Under the pieces are notes generated by a model. That model was not told the DNA's origin and did not search any database. It worked only from the letters and a program-made list of their open reading frames with translations. From the NCBI GenBank assembly GCA_021295955.1, contig JAGWBJ010000005.1:254813-318812 (forward strand): DNA of 64,000 nt, given 5' to 3'. The position numbers and the translations under genes were made by a program. The stretch is from Dehalococcoidia bacterium (GTDB taxonomy: Bacteria; Chloroflexota; Dehalococcoidia; Lucifugimonadales; JAGWBF01). Below are positions 25,208 through 31,980 of the stretch, piece after piece; the first letter of the stretch is position 1, and each line of letters begins with the position of its first letter.

Positions 25208-25936
25208 TCAGCCGCCCTCCAGAGTGAAGGGCTGGGGCACGGGGACCCAGGAGCCGTTGGGGTCTCGGTTGTTCTCGGTGAGTCTGGAGGGGTAGAAGGC
25301 CCCGGAGCGAAGGGAGTTCATAAACTCTTCTTCCGTCCGTATCTGGCCCTGGAAGGCGGTAATGCAGCGGCCCAGGCCGTGTCGGGAGTGAGCATCGCTG
25401 CCGCCGGTCACCTTGAGGCCCAGGTGCTGGGCTACCCCCATGGCAAAGCGGTTCTCAGACTCCGCAGTGCCGCCGTTGGCCACCTCCACGGCGTCCACGA
25501 GTCCGAACACCGGATGTTGCGACGCCTCTTCCAATGTGGCGGGCGGAGACGCCGAGCCCTTGTAGAGAAGCTGACTGTAGGAGGAAACGCGGCTGTGGAG
25601 GCCCCGAAAGGGGTGGGCGCTAATCATGAACCCGCCCACCTCGTCGACGGCCTTCCGGAGGCGGCCGGCATCGGCAATGCCGGGAACGTAGCTGTCCAAC
25701 CCGAAGGCCAGGATATGGCCCATGTCCGTCTCCACTTCCATGGCCCTGATGAGGACCTGGCTATGCTCCCGAGCGAACTTTTGGAACTCATGCCGGTCCC
25801 AGGGTCCGCTGTGCTCGGTGATGCAGAGTCCGAAGAAGCCGAGGCGCTCGGCCTCCAGGACCATCTCTTCGGGGGTGAGGTTGCTGTCGCTGCTGCCGCG
25901 GGTGGTATGGACGTGCATGTCGAACAGCTGTGCCAT
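25208..25936 (-). CDS. PHP-domain metal-dependent phosphoesterase
   Basis: 242 aa. Metal-ligand motifs of the PHP fold occur in order: DMHVHTTRGSSDS (H-x-H), CITEHSGP, a Glu in AMEVETDMGH, SAHPFRG, and GGSDAHSRHGLG near the C-terminus. Close relatives hydrolyse short nucleotides, pAp or histidinol-type phosphates; the substrate here is not clear. It is first in the minus-strand operon with dinG and the glycosylase. Its own promoter is at 25981-26009. The leader contains the perfect palindrome GGCTTCGGGCCCGAAGCC. No Shine-Dalgarno is visible before ATG 25936. Confidence 0.87.
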   Translation of the reverse strand: MAQLFDMHVHTTRGSSDSNLTPEEMVLEAERLGFFGLCITEHSGPWDRHEFQKFAREHSQVLIRAMEVETDMGHILAFGLDSYVPGIADAGRLRKAVDEVGGFMISAHPFRGLHSRVSSYSQLLYKGSASPPATLEEASQHPVFGLVDAVEVANGGTAESENRFAMGVAQHLGLKVTGGSDAHSRHGLGRCITAFQGQIRTEEEFMNSLRSGAFYPSRLTENNRDPNGSWVPVPQPFTLEGG

Positions 25937-25980
25937 GGAAGGAGGCTTCGGGCCCGAAGCCAGACCCCGGAAGCGAAACT

Positions 25981-26009
25981 ATTGTAGCCGGGCCGCCGAC
26001 CATCGTCAA
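25981..26009 (-). promoter_or_regulatory. Promoter of the PHP-dinG-glycosylase operon
   Basis: On the minus strand TTGACG (26009-26004), 17-base spacer, TACAAT (25986-25981). Start of transcription near 25974, giving a leader of about 38 bases. Confidence 0.6.
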
Positions 26010-26142
26010 TGCCAGAGCGTCGCCCGAGGGAAGTGCAAGACCGCCTACTTCCCGCCCCGTCCGTATCTCGCTATCCCCGCGCAGGCAGGTATCCACACCT
26101 GGGCATACCGGACGCCCGCTTTCGGAGACTCTTGCGTAACGG

Positions 26143-26280
26143 CCACGTATGGGGACGAAAATGACGGTCCCCTCCTCACCGTCATTCCGGTCCTCGAGCC
26201 GGAATCCAGGGCCGGGGTGGGGGTGCGTGGATGCCCGCCCCCATATCAAGTACGAGGACATGCTTTCGCGGGCATGACGG
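26143..26280. repeat. Dispersed intergenic repeat, copy 1
   Basis: Begins CCACGTATGGGGACGAAAA, continues with the inverted elements CACCGTCATTCCGG and GAGCCGGAATCCAG, then GTGGATGCCCGC, and ends with GACATGCTTTCGCGGGCATG followed by ACGG. The same modules in the same order occur at 48547-48660, and in reverse orientation at 57500-57660. The stretch 26010-26142 before it holds related degenerate segments and no gene. Bases 26281-26453 show nothing recognisable. Confidence 0.8.
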
Positions 26281-26453
26281 AGAGGGGCGCCGGGAGGTAT
26301 TTTCATGGCAATTACACGTCGAGAGGGAGGTGACCCAAAGGTCTCCTTTCGCGGGAGAGACGGGGGTCAGGGAGGTGGAGTCTGCACCCGCATTGTGGTC
26401 CCGCGGGCCCGCTGCGAGGGCCGTATGGGCGCCTGCGGGCCCGGTGTTTCGAG

Positions 26454-26482
26454 TTGCGGGCCACGGGGCCCTTTGCTATACT
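26454..26482 (+). promoter_or_regulatory. Promoter of the zinc-ribbon gene
   Basis: TTGCGG (26454-26459), 17-base spacer, extended -10 TG-C-TATACT (TATACT 26477-26482). Predicted leader is about 120 bases, with a GGAGG site before the ATG at 26610. Confidence 0.5.
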
Positions 26483-26609
26483 TACCGCTGCATTTGGTCG
26501 GCTGTTGCGACCCCTAGTCCAGCCCCAGCCTCGGACGAGTCCGGTGTCCTCCCAAGTGTGCCAGGCCGCCGGCGGTCGATGAGGCATGCGGGCTCACTAA
26601 GGAGGCTCC

Positions 26610-26909
26610 ATGGTTCCCTCCGAGGACAAGACGCTGGCGTGTAGGGAGTGCGGCGACTCTTTCATCTTCAGTGTGGGCGAGCAGGAGTTCTACCAGAGCC
26701 GGGGGCTGTTGAATGAGCCCGGGCGATGCCCCGAGTGCCGCGCCTCCCGGCGCCGGTCGGGCTACACCTCGGACCGGCCCAGGACCATGTACCCCGCGGT
26801 ATGCGCCTCCTGCGGGATTGACACGGAAGTCCCCTTCCAGCCGCGCCAGGAGAGACCCGTCTACTGCAACGACTGCTTCAGGACCGTCCGGGCAGAGCAG
26901 TCCTTCTAG
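26610..26909 (+). CDS. Double zinc-ribbon protein (zf-trcl/CxxC-x-C-H type)
   Basis: 99 aa. An N-terminal zinc ribbon reads DKTLACRECGDSFIFSVGEQEFYQSRGLLNEPGRCPECRASRR (CxxC...CPEC). A second one reads AVCASCGIDTEVPFQPRQERPVYCNDCF (CxxC...CNDC). This two-ribbon form, with the phrase EVPFQPxxxRPVYCxxCF, is widespread in Chloroflexota, actinobacteria and candidate phyla. It is presumed to bind nucleic acid or act as an adaptor, without experimental function. It has its own promoter and a good AAGGAGG site. It is followed by DUF503 and the helicase on the same strand. Confidence 0.88.
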   Translation: MVPSEDKTLACRECGDSFIFSVGEQEFYQSRGLLNEPGRCPECRASRRRSGYTSDRPRTMYPAVCASCGIDTEVPFQPRQERPVYCNDCFRTVRAEQSF

Positions 26910-26977
26910 CCGCGTCCCCGGACCACAAGCACCCTCCCCTCAAGGTGAGCTTGTCGCAGCCCCGCCAGGAGTCCAGC

Positions 26978-27271
26978 GTGCACATAGGCGTGTGTCGAGT
27001 CTTCCTCCGGTTGCCCGGCAACCGTAGTCTCAAGGAGAAGCGCCGCATCACCCGGTCCGTCATCGACCGTGTCCGGTCCCGCTTCAACGTGGCCATAGCG
27101 GAGGTGGAGGACAACGAGCTGTGGCAACGGCTGACCATCGGCATATCCTGCGTCAGCAACGACCGGGGCCACGCCAACCAGATGCTGTCCACGGTGGTCC
27201 GCTACATCGAGGACACCACTCGTGACGCCGAGCTGCTGGACTACGAGGTGGAGATGGTGCCGGGGGTGTGA
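26978..27271 (+). CDS. DUF503 family protein (YlxP-like)
   Basis: 97 aa. HIGVCRVFLRLPGNRSLKEKRRITRSVIDRVRSRFNVAIAEVEDNELWQRLTIGISCVSNDRGHANQMLSTVVRYIED covers the complete DUF503 domain, a small ferredoxin-like fold often found near ribosome-maturation genes such as rbfA in other bacteria. The start is GTG 26978 with an AGGAG site six bases before it. An upstream in-frame codon at 26945 would add 11 residues not typical of the family. The gene is nine bases before the DUF1998 helicase, suggesting an operon. The molecular function is unknown. Confidence 0.87.
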   Translation: MHIGVCRVFLRLPGNRSLKEKRRITRSVIDRVRSRFNVAIAEVEDNELWQRLTIGISCVSNDRGHANQMLSTVVRYIEDTTRDAELLDYEVEMVPGV

Positions 27272-27280
27272 CCTCCACCC

Positions 27281-29557
27281 ATGGACGCCGCCGCCTTTCT
27301 CGACTACCTTCGCGGTAGGCCCTTCTACAAGGATCAGATCGTATACGTCCGCCAGATTCCCCCGCGCCAGGCCATCCACGGCCGGCTCGACTCCTTCATC
27401 CACCCGGACCTGTACCGCTGCCTGGAGAGGGGCGGCCTGTGGCCCCTCTACGTTCACCAGGCCGAAGCCATCGACGCCCTTGCCAGGGGCGAGCACGTAG
27501 TCGTCTCCACTCCGGCCGCCAGCGGGAAGAGCCTATGCTACAACGTGCCTGTCCTGAACGCGGTGCTGGCCGACCGGGGGAGCCGGGCCATGTACGTCTA
27601 CCCGACCAAGGCCCTGGCCCAGGACCAGCTCAGGGGCCTCCGGGAGATGGGCGAGGGACTGGGCTTCCGGGCCGACATCTTCGACGGCGACACACCGGGA
27701 CACGACCGACCCGGCATCAAGCGGTCGACTCAGGTGCTGCTGACCAACCCGGACATGCTCCACCTGGGAATCCTGCCCAACCACCGAACCTGGACGCGGT
27801 TCCTGCGAGGCCTCCGCTACGTCGTCCTGGACGAGTCCCACGTCTACAGGGGAGTGTTCGGGTCCCACGTGGCCAACGTCATAAGGCGCCTCAGGCGCCT
27901 ATGCCGCCTCTACGGCAGCTCACCCCAGTTCATCCTCTGCTCGGCGACCATCGCCAACGCCGGAGAGCTGGCGCGGCAGCTCACCGGCCTCTCCTTCACG
28001 GCCATAGAGGTAGACGGGGCGCCATACGGGGGGAAACGGTTCGTCTTCTGGAACCCCCCTCTGACGGACGCCAATCGGACCTCCAGGCGCAGCACCAACA
28101 TCGAGGCCTCGACCCTCTTTTCCGAGCTGGTCGGCAGCAGCATCAGGACCATCACCTTTGTCCGGACCAGGAAGGTGGCCGAGCTGGTCTACCTGTACGC
28201 CAGGGAACAGCTCAACGAAACGCGGCCGGCCATGGTGGACAAGATCAGCCCGTACCGCGCCAGCTACATGCCCGAGGACCGCCGGAGGATCGAGCGGGCC
28301 CTGTTCGACGGGGAGCTGATGGGAGTGTCGACCACCAACGCCCTGGAGCTGGGCATCGACGTGGGCAGCCTGGACGCCACCGTGATCGCCGGATATCCCG
28401 GCAGCATCGCCAGCACGTGGCAGCAGGCGGGACGCAGCGGCAGGCGGAACGAGGAGTCCCTGGCGGTGCTGGTGGGCCAGGGCAACCCCCTGGACCAGTA
28501 CCTGATGAACTATCCCCACACCTTCTTCAGCAAGCCCGTGGAGCACGCCCTGATATCGCCCGGGAACCCCTACATCCTCCAGCCCCAAGTCCTCTGCGCC
28601 GCCTACGAGTCCGCCCTCGGGCCGAGAGACGACGAGCTGTTCGGGCCTGAGCTGCCGGAGGCCCTGGCGCGGCTGGAGGAGGGAGGGCTGCTCAACAACG
28701 AGGGGGACAGGTGGTACGCCTCGACCGCCGTCGGATACCCGGCGGAGTCGGTGAACATCCGCTCCACCTCGTCCCGGGGATACCTGGTGGTGGATGAGCG
28801 GTCGGGGGCCGTCCTGGAGAAGGTGGAGGAGGCCTCGGTGTTCCACCAGCTCCATCCCGGCGCCGTCTACCTGCACCAGGGAGAGAGCTACCTGGTCACG
28901 GACCTGGACCTGGAGTCCGGGATAGCCCACGTGGAGCCCAACGACGGCTCCTACTACACGCAGGTGCGCGACATGACCGACATCGAGATCCGTGAAGTGC
29001 GGGCGTCGAAAAAAGCCGGAGGCGTCAGTGTGTGCGTGGGGGAGGTGGAGGTGACCAACCGGGTGTTGGGATACCGGCTGCGCCGACCCATGACCGAAGA
29101 GCTGCTGGGAGAGGAGTTCCTGGACCTGCCCGAACGCCGCTTCAACACCGTGGCCCTCTGGTTCGACGTGCCCCTGGACGTGCTGGACACAGTGCGGGAG
29201 CAGCGCATGGACCTGGCCGGCGGTCTGCACGCGGCGGAGCATGCGGCCATCGGAGTCCTGCCCCTCTTCGCCCTGTGCGACCGCAACGACATAGGCGGCG
29301 TCTCCACCCCACTGCACCCGGACACGGAGAAGCCCCAGGTCTTCATCTATGACGGGCATCCCGGCGGGATCGGCATCTCAGAGCGCGGATACGAGGTGAT
29401 ACGAGACCTGTGGGAAGCGACCCTCAGGGCGGTCTCCCAGTGCCCCTGCGAGGACGGATGCCCAAGCTGCATCCAGTCTCCCAAGTGCGGGAACAACAAC
29501 AGCCCACTGGACAAGGGCGTCGCCATGCTCATGCTGCGGTCCCTGTGCGGATGGTAG
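27281..29557 (+). CDS. DEAD/DEAH-box helicase with DUF1998 (MrfA/YprA-like)
   Basis: 758 aa superfamily 2 helicase. It has the Q-like region LYVHQAEAIDALARGEH, motif I STPAASGKS (76-84), motif II LDESH, the SAT-type motif CSATIANAGELA, motif V VSTTNALELGIDVGSLDATV and motif VI WQQAGRSGRR. The C-terminal DUF1998 domain ends with CPCEDGCPSCIQSPKCGN, the four-cysteine zinc cluster of Bacillus MrfA, a 3'-5' helicase involved in mitomycin-lesion repair. The role as a DNA-repair helicase is inferred by family. ATG 27281 lies nine bases after DUF503. It converges on the SelW-like gene, with 38 bases between stops. Confidence 0.92.
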   Translation: MDAAAFLDYLRGRPFYKDQIVYVRQIPPRQAIHGRLDSFIHPDLYRCLERGGLWPLYVHQAEAIDALARGEHVVVSTPAASGKSLCYNVPVLNAVLADRGSRAMYVYPTKALAQDQLRGLREMGEGLGFRADIFDGDTPGHDRPGIKRSTQVLLTNPDMLHLGILPNHRTWTRFLRGLRYVVLDESHVYRGVFGSHVANVIRRLRRLCRLYGSSPQFILCSATIANAGELARQLTGLSFTAIEVDGAPYGGKRFVFWNPPLTDANRTSRRSTNIEASTLFSELVGSSIRTITFVRTRKVAELVYLYAREQLNETRPAMVDKISPYRASYMPEDRRRIERALFDGELMGVSTTNALELGIDVGSLDATVIAGYPGSIASTWQQAGRSGRRNEESLAVLVGQGNPLDQYLMNYPHTFFSKPVEHALISPGNPYILQPQVLCAAYESALGPRDDELFGPELPEALARLEEGGLLNNEGDRWYASTAVGYPAESVNIRSTSSRGYLVVDERSGAVLEKVEEASVFHQLHPGAVYLHQGESYLVTDLDLESGIAHVEPNDGSYYTQVRDMTDIEIREVRASKKAGGVSVCVGEVEVTNRVLGYRLRRPMTEELLGEEFLDLPERRFNTVALWFDVPLDVLDTVREQRMDLAGGLHAAEHAAIGVLPLFALCDRNDIGGVSTPLHPDTEKPQVFIYDGHPGGIGISERGYEVIRDLWEATLRAVSQCPCEDGCPSCIQSPKCGNNNSPLDKGVAMLMLRSLCGW

Positions 29558-29595
29558 GAACCGGCAGCGTTTCTGGAAGAGAGGCGGGCGCCGGT

Positions 29596-29874
29596 CTAGG
29601 CCTTGGCCGTGGTCCCCACCCGTTGGTTGATGGCCTGCAACAGGTCCTGCAGGTCGGGGAAGATATGGGCGTCCGGCTCGTGGCGATGCTCGGCCACCAG
29701 CTCGCCGTCTATGCGGACGTCGAACTTGCCGTGGGGTCCGGGCACCAGCTTGAAGTTGTCGATGTGGTCTCCCACGCGGGTAAGGGCCTCACCTGCCATC
29801 CAGGCAGCTCTCAGTGCGTGGCGTCAATCGTGGCAGTAGAGTATCTCGATCGCCAGCTTTCGGCCCTCGGCCAT
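29596..29874 (-). CDS. SelW-like Rdx-family selenoprotein, CxxU motif, UGA at 29826-29824
   Basis: From ATG 29874 the frame reads MAEGRKLAIEILYCHD, then TGA, then RHALRAAWMAGEALTRVGDH and on to TAG, 92 aa in total. The order beta strand, C14-H-D-U17, RHALRAAW, then KLVPGPHGKFDVRIDGELV and FPDLQDLLQAINQRV is the complete Rdx (SelW/SelT/SelH) thioredoxin-like fold. There the motif is CxxU in selenoproteins and CxxC in the cysteine form. The TGA falls exactly at the second active-site position. A SECIS-like hairpin follows, and the promoter at 29928-29956 plus an AAGGGGGTG site support the upstream start. It is a cytosolic redox protein, and its thiol partner may be the thioredoxin encoded near selC. 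A restart at ATG 29799 would delete the active site. This is a firm selenoprotein candidate. Confidence 0.9.
29793..29807 (-). promoter_or_regulatory. SECIS-like hairpin of the SelW-like gene
   Basis: On the minus strand CTGCC (29807-29803) pairs perfectly with GGCAG (29797-29793) around a UGGAU loop. The loop begins 22 nt after the UGA, with G as its second base. The distance is the same as in the seleno-DsbA hairpin at 1721-1767. Folded by eye. Confidence 0.55.
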
Positions 29875-29927
29875 GGAACACCCCCTTGCGCGTTCTCCCA
29901 TCTTTGCGGGGCCCGTGTTTGTGGGGA

Positions 29928-29956
29928 ATCATAAGCTCCCGCCCGGCCTCCGTCAA
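29928..29956 (-). promoter_or_regulatory. Promoter of the SelW-like gene
   Basis: On the minus strand TTGACG (29956-29951), 17-base spacer, TATGAT (29933-29928), overlapping the stop codon of the upstream alpha/beta-hydrolase gene. Leader about 47 bases. Confidence 0.6.
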
Positions 29957-30723
29957 CGCCGGTCGGACCCCAGGGACGACAGGAACTCCTCCAGGACGCG
30001 GAAGTAGGGCTCTCCCCCAACCTGGTACGTGTCGTTGTGGGCCGCGCCCATGATCAGGTGGAACCGCTTCGGCTCCTCTGCAGCGTCGAACAGCTTGCGC
30101 CCCTGTTCCAGGGGGACCAGCGGGTCGCGCTCGCCATGGACTATCAGCACGGGGCAGGACACCTCCCTGATGCGGGACAGGGTGTCGTACTTGTTCCGGA
30201 CAAGGCGGTGCAGAGGCAGACGCGGACACACCTTCCGCGCCATGTCCTGGACCGAGGAGAAGGGGGACTCCAGTATGAGGCCCCGGGGCGGATGCTGGGT
30301 GGCCAGCCATACCGCCACCGCCGTGCCCAGGGACCTGCCGAAGTAGACGATGCGGTCCGCGTCCACGTCGGGCCGCGACCGAAGGTAGTCCAACGCCCCC
30401 TGAGAGTCCTGGTAGGTGCCCACTTCCGAGGGCCGGCCCTGGCTCCTGCCGTACCCCCGGTAGTCGAATATGAAGATGCCCGCCCCCAGGTACCTGTGCA
30501 TGAGCATAAGGTTCTCCAGGCGGTGGCTGATATTGCCCCCGTTGCCGTGCAGCCACAGGACGGTGGTCTCCGTGGGGCCGGGGAGATACCAGCCGTGCAG
30601 CCCGACGCCGTCGGCGGCAGGGAAGCTCACGTCCTCGTAGGAGAGGCCCCAGTTGGACGGGGTACCCTCCATCTCCCTGACGGGGAAGAAGAAGTACCTT
30701 CTCTCGATGAGCCCGCTCAGCAC
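29953..30723 (-). CDS. Alpha/beta hydrolase (BAAT/ABHD13-like serine hydrolase)
   Basis: About 256 aa from GTG 30723. Core motifs are the oxyanion element LWLHGNGGNISHR, FDYRGYGRSQGRPSE, the nucleophile elbow YFGRSLGTAVAVWLA (G-x-S-x-G), the acid in VHGERDPLVPLEQGRKL, and the catalytic His in GAAHNDTY. The arrangement matches bem46/ABHD13-type hydrolases, of unknown substrate. An N-terminal hydrophobic, aromatic stretch (IERRYFFFPVREME) may associate with the membrane. The frame remains open further upstream, but that portion overlaps the crotonase gene in another frame and has no family similarity. GTG 30723 is the last good start before conserved sequence. Confidence 0.82.
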   Translation of the reverse strand: MLSGLIERRYFFFPVREMEGTPSNWGLSYEDVSFPAADGVGLHGWYLPGPTETTVLWLHGNGGNISHRLENLMLMHRYLGAGIFIFDYRGYGRSQGRPSEVGTYQDSQGALDYLRSRPDVDADRIVYFGRSLGTAVAVWLATQHPPRGLILESPFSSVQDMARKVCPRLPLHRLVRNKYDTLSRIREVSCPVLIVHGERDPLVPLEQGRKLFDAAEEPKRFHLIMGAAHNDTYQVGGEPYFRVLEEFLSSLGSDRR

Positions 30724-30751
30724 GGCGGCCGGCCCGGAGGGTATGTCGTCC

Positions 30752-31552
30752 TCATCTGCCCTTCCAGCGGGGCCGGCGCTTTTCGGCGAAGGCCAGGGGG
30801 CCCTCCTTGGAGTCTTCGGTGAGGAGCATGCGGTCGTACATGTGGTACGTAAGGGAGGACGCGCCGGCCACACCCATGTCCAGGCTGCGGTAGGCCATCT
30901 CCTTGAAGTACCGGAGGGAGAGGGGGGCGTTCCTGGCAATGGTGGCCGCCATCTCCATCGCCTCCTCCATAAGCCGCTCCCCCGGAACGACCTTGTTCAG
31001 GAAACCCATGTCCAGGGCCCGTTGGGCGGTGACGGGCTCGGCGGTGAGCACCAGCTCCATGACAGCCGCCATGGGCAGCAGCTTGGGAAGAAGGACGGCG
31101 AAGGGGGGCAAGAGCCCCACCCGGGGCTCGGTTATGCCAAGCCGGGCATCCTCCGACGCCAGGCGAATGTCGCACATCTGGGCCACGGACCACCCCCCGG
31201 CCAGGGCGTACCCGTTGACGGCGGCGATGAGGGGCTTCCAGGTCTGCGGCCACATGTACGGCCGCTCCGGGCTCATGCTGTCGGCAGCCCTGGCCTGGAC
31301 TCCCTCGGCGTTGTCCTGGGCCCGCTCCTTCAGGTCCCGACCCGCACAGAAGGCCCGCCCGGCGCCGGTTATAATGGCCACCTGGCTGTCCTCGTCCGCG
31401 TCGAAGCGAAGAATGGCCCCGCCCAGCTCCCGCCGTAGCTGACGGTTGAGGGAGTTGAGGGCCTCGGGACGGTTCAACGTTATGACAACCACGTCGCCCC
31501 GCTTCTCGTACAGCACCGTCTCTCCGGGATCGGAGTATTCGTATGTGGACAT
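30752..31552 (-). CDS. Enoyl-CoA hydratase/isomerase (crotonase) family protein
   Basis: About 266 aa. It has the crotonase core VVVITLNRPEALNSLNRQLRREL, AIITGAGRAFCAGRDLKE (the CoA-binding, oxyanion-hole region), NGYALAGGWSVAQMCDIRLASEDARLGITEPRVGLLPPF with its second oxyanion Gly pair and a Glu in TEP, and the C-terminal helix ARNAPLSLRYFKEMAYRSLDM. A general acid/base glutamate equivalent to E144 is not obvious (W in AGGWSV), so it may be an isomerase or another crotonase activity rather than a hydratase. The start is ATG 31552 after a perfect AGGAGG. The frame extends eight codons upstream without support. Confidence 0.87.
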   Translation of the reverse strand: MSTYEYSDPGETVLYEKRGDVVVITLNRPEALNSLNRQLRRELGGAILRFDADEDSQVAIITGAGRAFCAGRDLKERAQDNAEGVQARAADSMSPERPYMWPQTWKPLIAAVNGYALAGGWSVAQMCDIRLASEDARLGITEPRVGLLPPFAVLLPKLLPMAAVMELVLTAEPVTAQRALDMGFLNKVVPGERLMEEAMEMAATIARNAPLSLRYFKEMAYRSLDMGVAGASSLTYHMYDRMLLTEDSKEGPLAFAEKRRPRWKGR

Positions 31553-31626
31553 CCGTCCTCCTAAGACTGGGCGCACAGGCGCGTAGTCGGGTCCATCATG
31601 TCCGCCGCGTGTCGGCGGCTATACGT

Positions 31627-31962
31627 TCACGCGTAGGGACCCAGGTAGATGCCGCCGATGACGTGGACGTGGCCGTGCTCCTGGCTCTGGAGGCCGTCGC
31701 GGCCGAAGTTGGACAGGAGGCGGTACCCTCCGGGGCAGAACCGCTCTCCCATCTCCACGGCCTTCTTGCCCACCCTTGCCACCAGGCCGTCGCTCCACAG
31801 GTCCTGCTGGGACATGTGCCGCTTGGGCATGACGAGAAGCATCACCGGCACCCAGTCGAGCACGTTGTCGATGACGATGATCTCCTCGTCCTCGTAGTGT
31901 ACCTTGGCCGGCTCCCGGCCGGCCGCGATGGCACAGAACACGCAGCCCTCTCTTGCGTCCAT
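31627..31962 (-). CDS. HIT-family nucleotide-binding protein
   Basis: 111 aa. The N-terminal CVFCAIAAGREPAKVHYEDEEIIVIDN and the C-terminal histidine triad EHGHVHVIGG (H-x-H-x-H) identify a HINT/HIT-type protein that hydrolyses AMP-linked phosphoramidates or acts on dinucleotides. A zinc-binding pattern as in HINT may use C7 and C10. LLVMPKRHM corresponds to the usual LVIPKxHI. It sits 18 bases after the stop of the tandem AAA+ gene and 74 bases before the crotonase, within a minus-strand run. The stop is TGA, with no family-like sequence beyond it. Confidence 0.88.
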   Translation of the reverse strand: MDAREGCVFCAIAAGREPAKVHYEDEEIIVIDNVLDWVPVMLLVMPKRHMSQQDLWSDGLVARVGKKAVEMGERFCPGGYRLLSNFGRDGLQSQEHGHVHVIGGIYLGPYA

Positions 31963-31980
31963 GCCCGAGGCGCCTAGCGC

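Noticed and set aside
26305..26517. 70-codon ORF in the gap before the zinc-ribbon gene
   Set aside because: No domain, odd composition, and the promoter of the next gene falls inside it.
29558..29595. Bidirectional terminator between the DUF1998 helicase and SelW-like genes
   Set aside because: ACCGGC and GCCGGT can pair over a long loop, but no T-run exists on either side.
29596..29799. Short hypothetical protein starting at ATG 29799
   Set aside because: It is the truncated remainder of the SelW-like protein. The upstream codons up to ATG 29874 complete the Rdx fold with a Sec codon.
30724..30939. N-terminal extension of the alpha/beta hydrolase
   Set aside because: The extra residues are the alternative frame of the crotonase gene and have no similarity to hydrolases.
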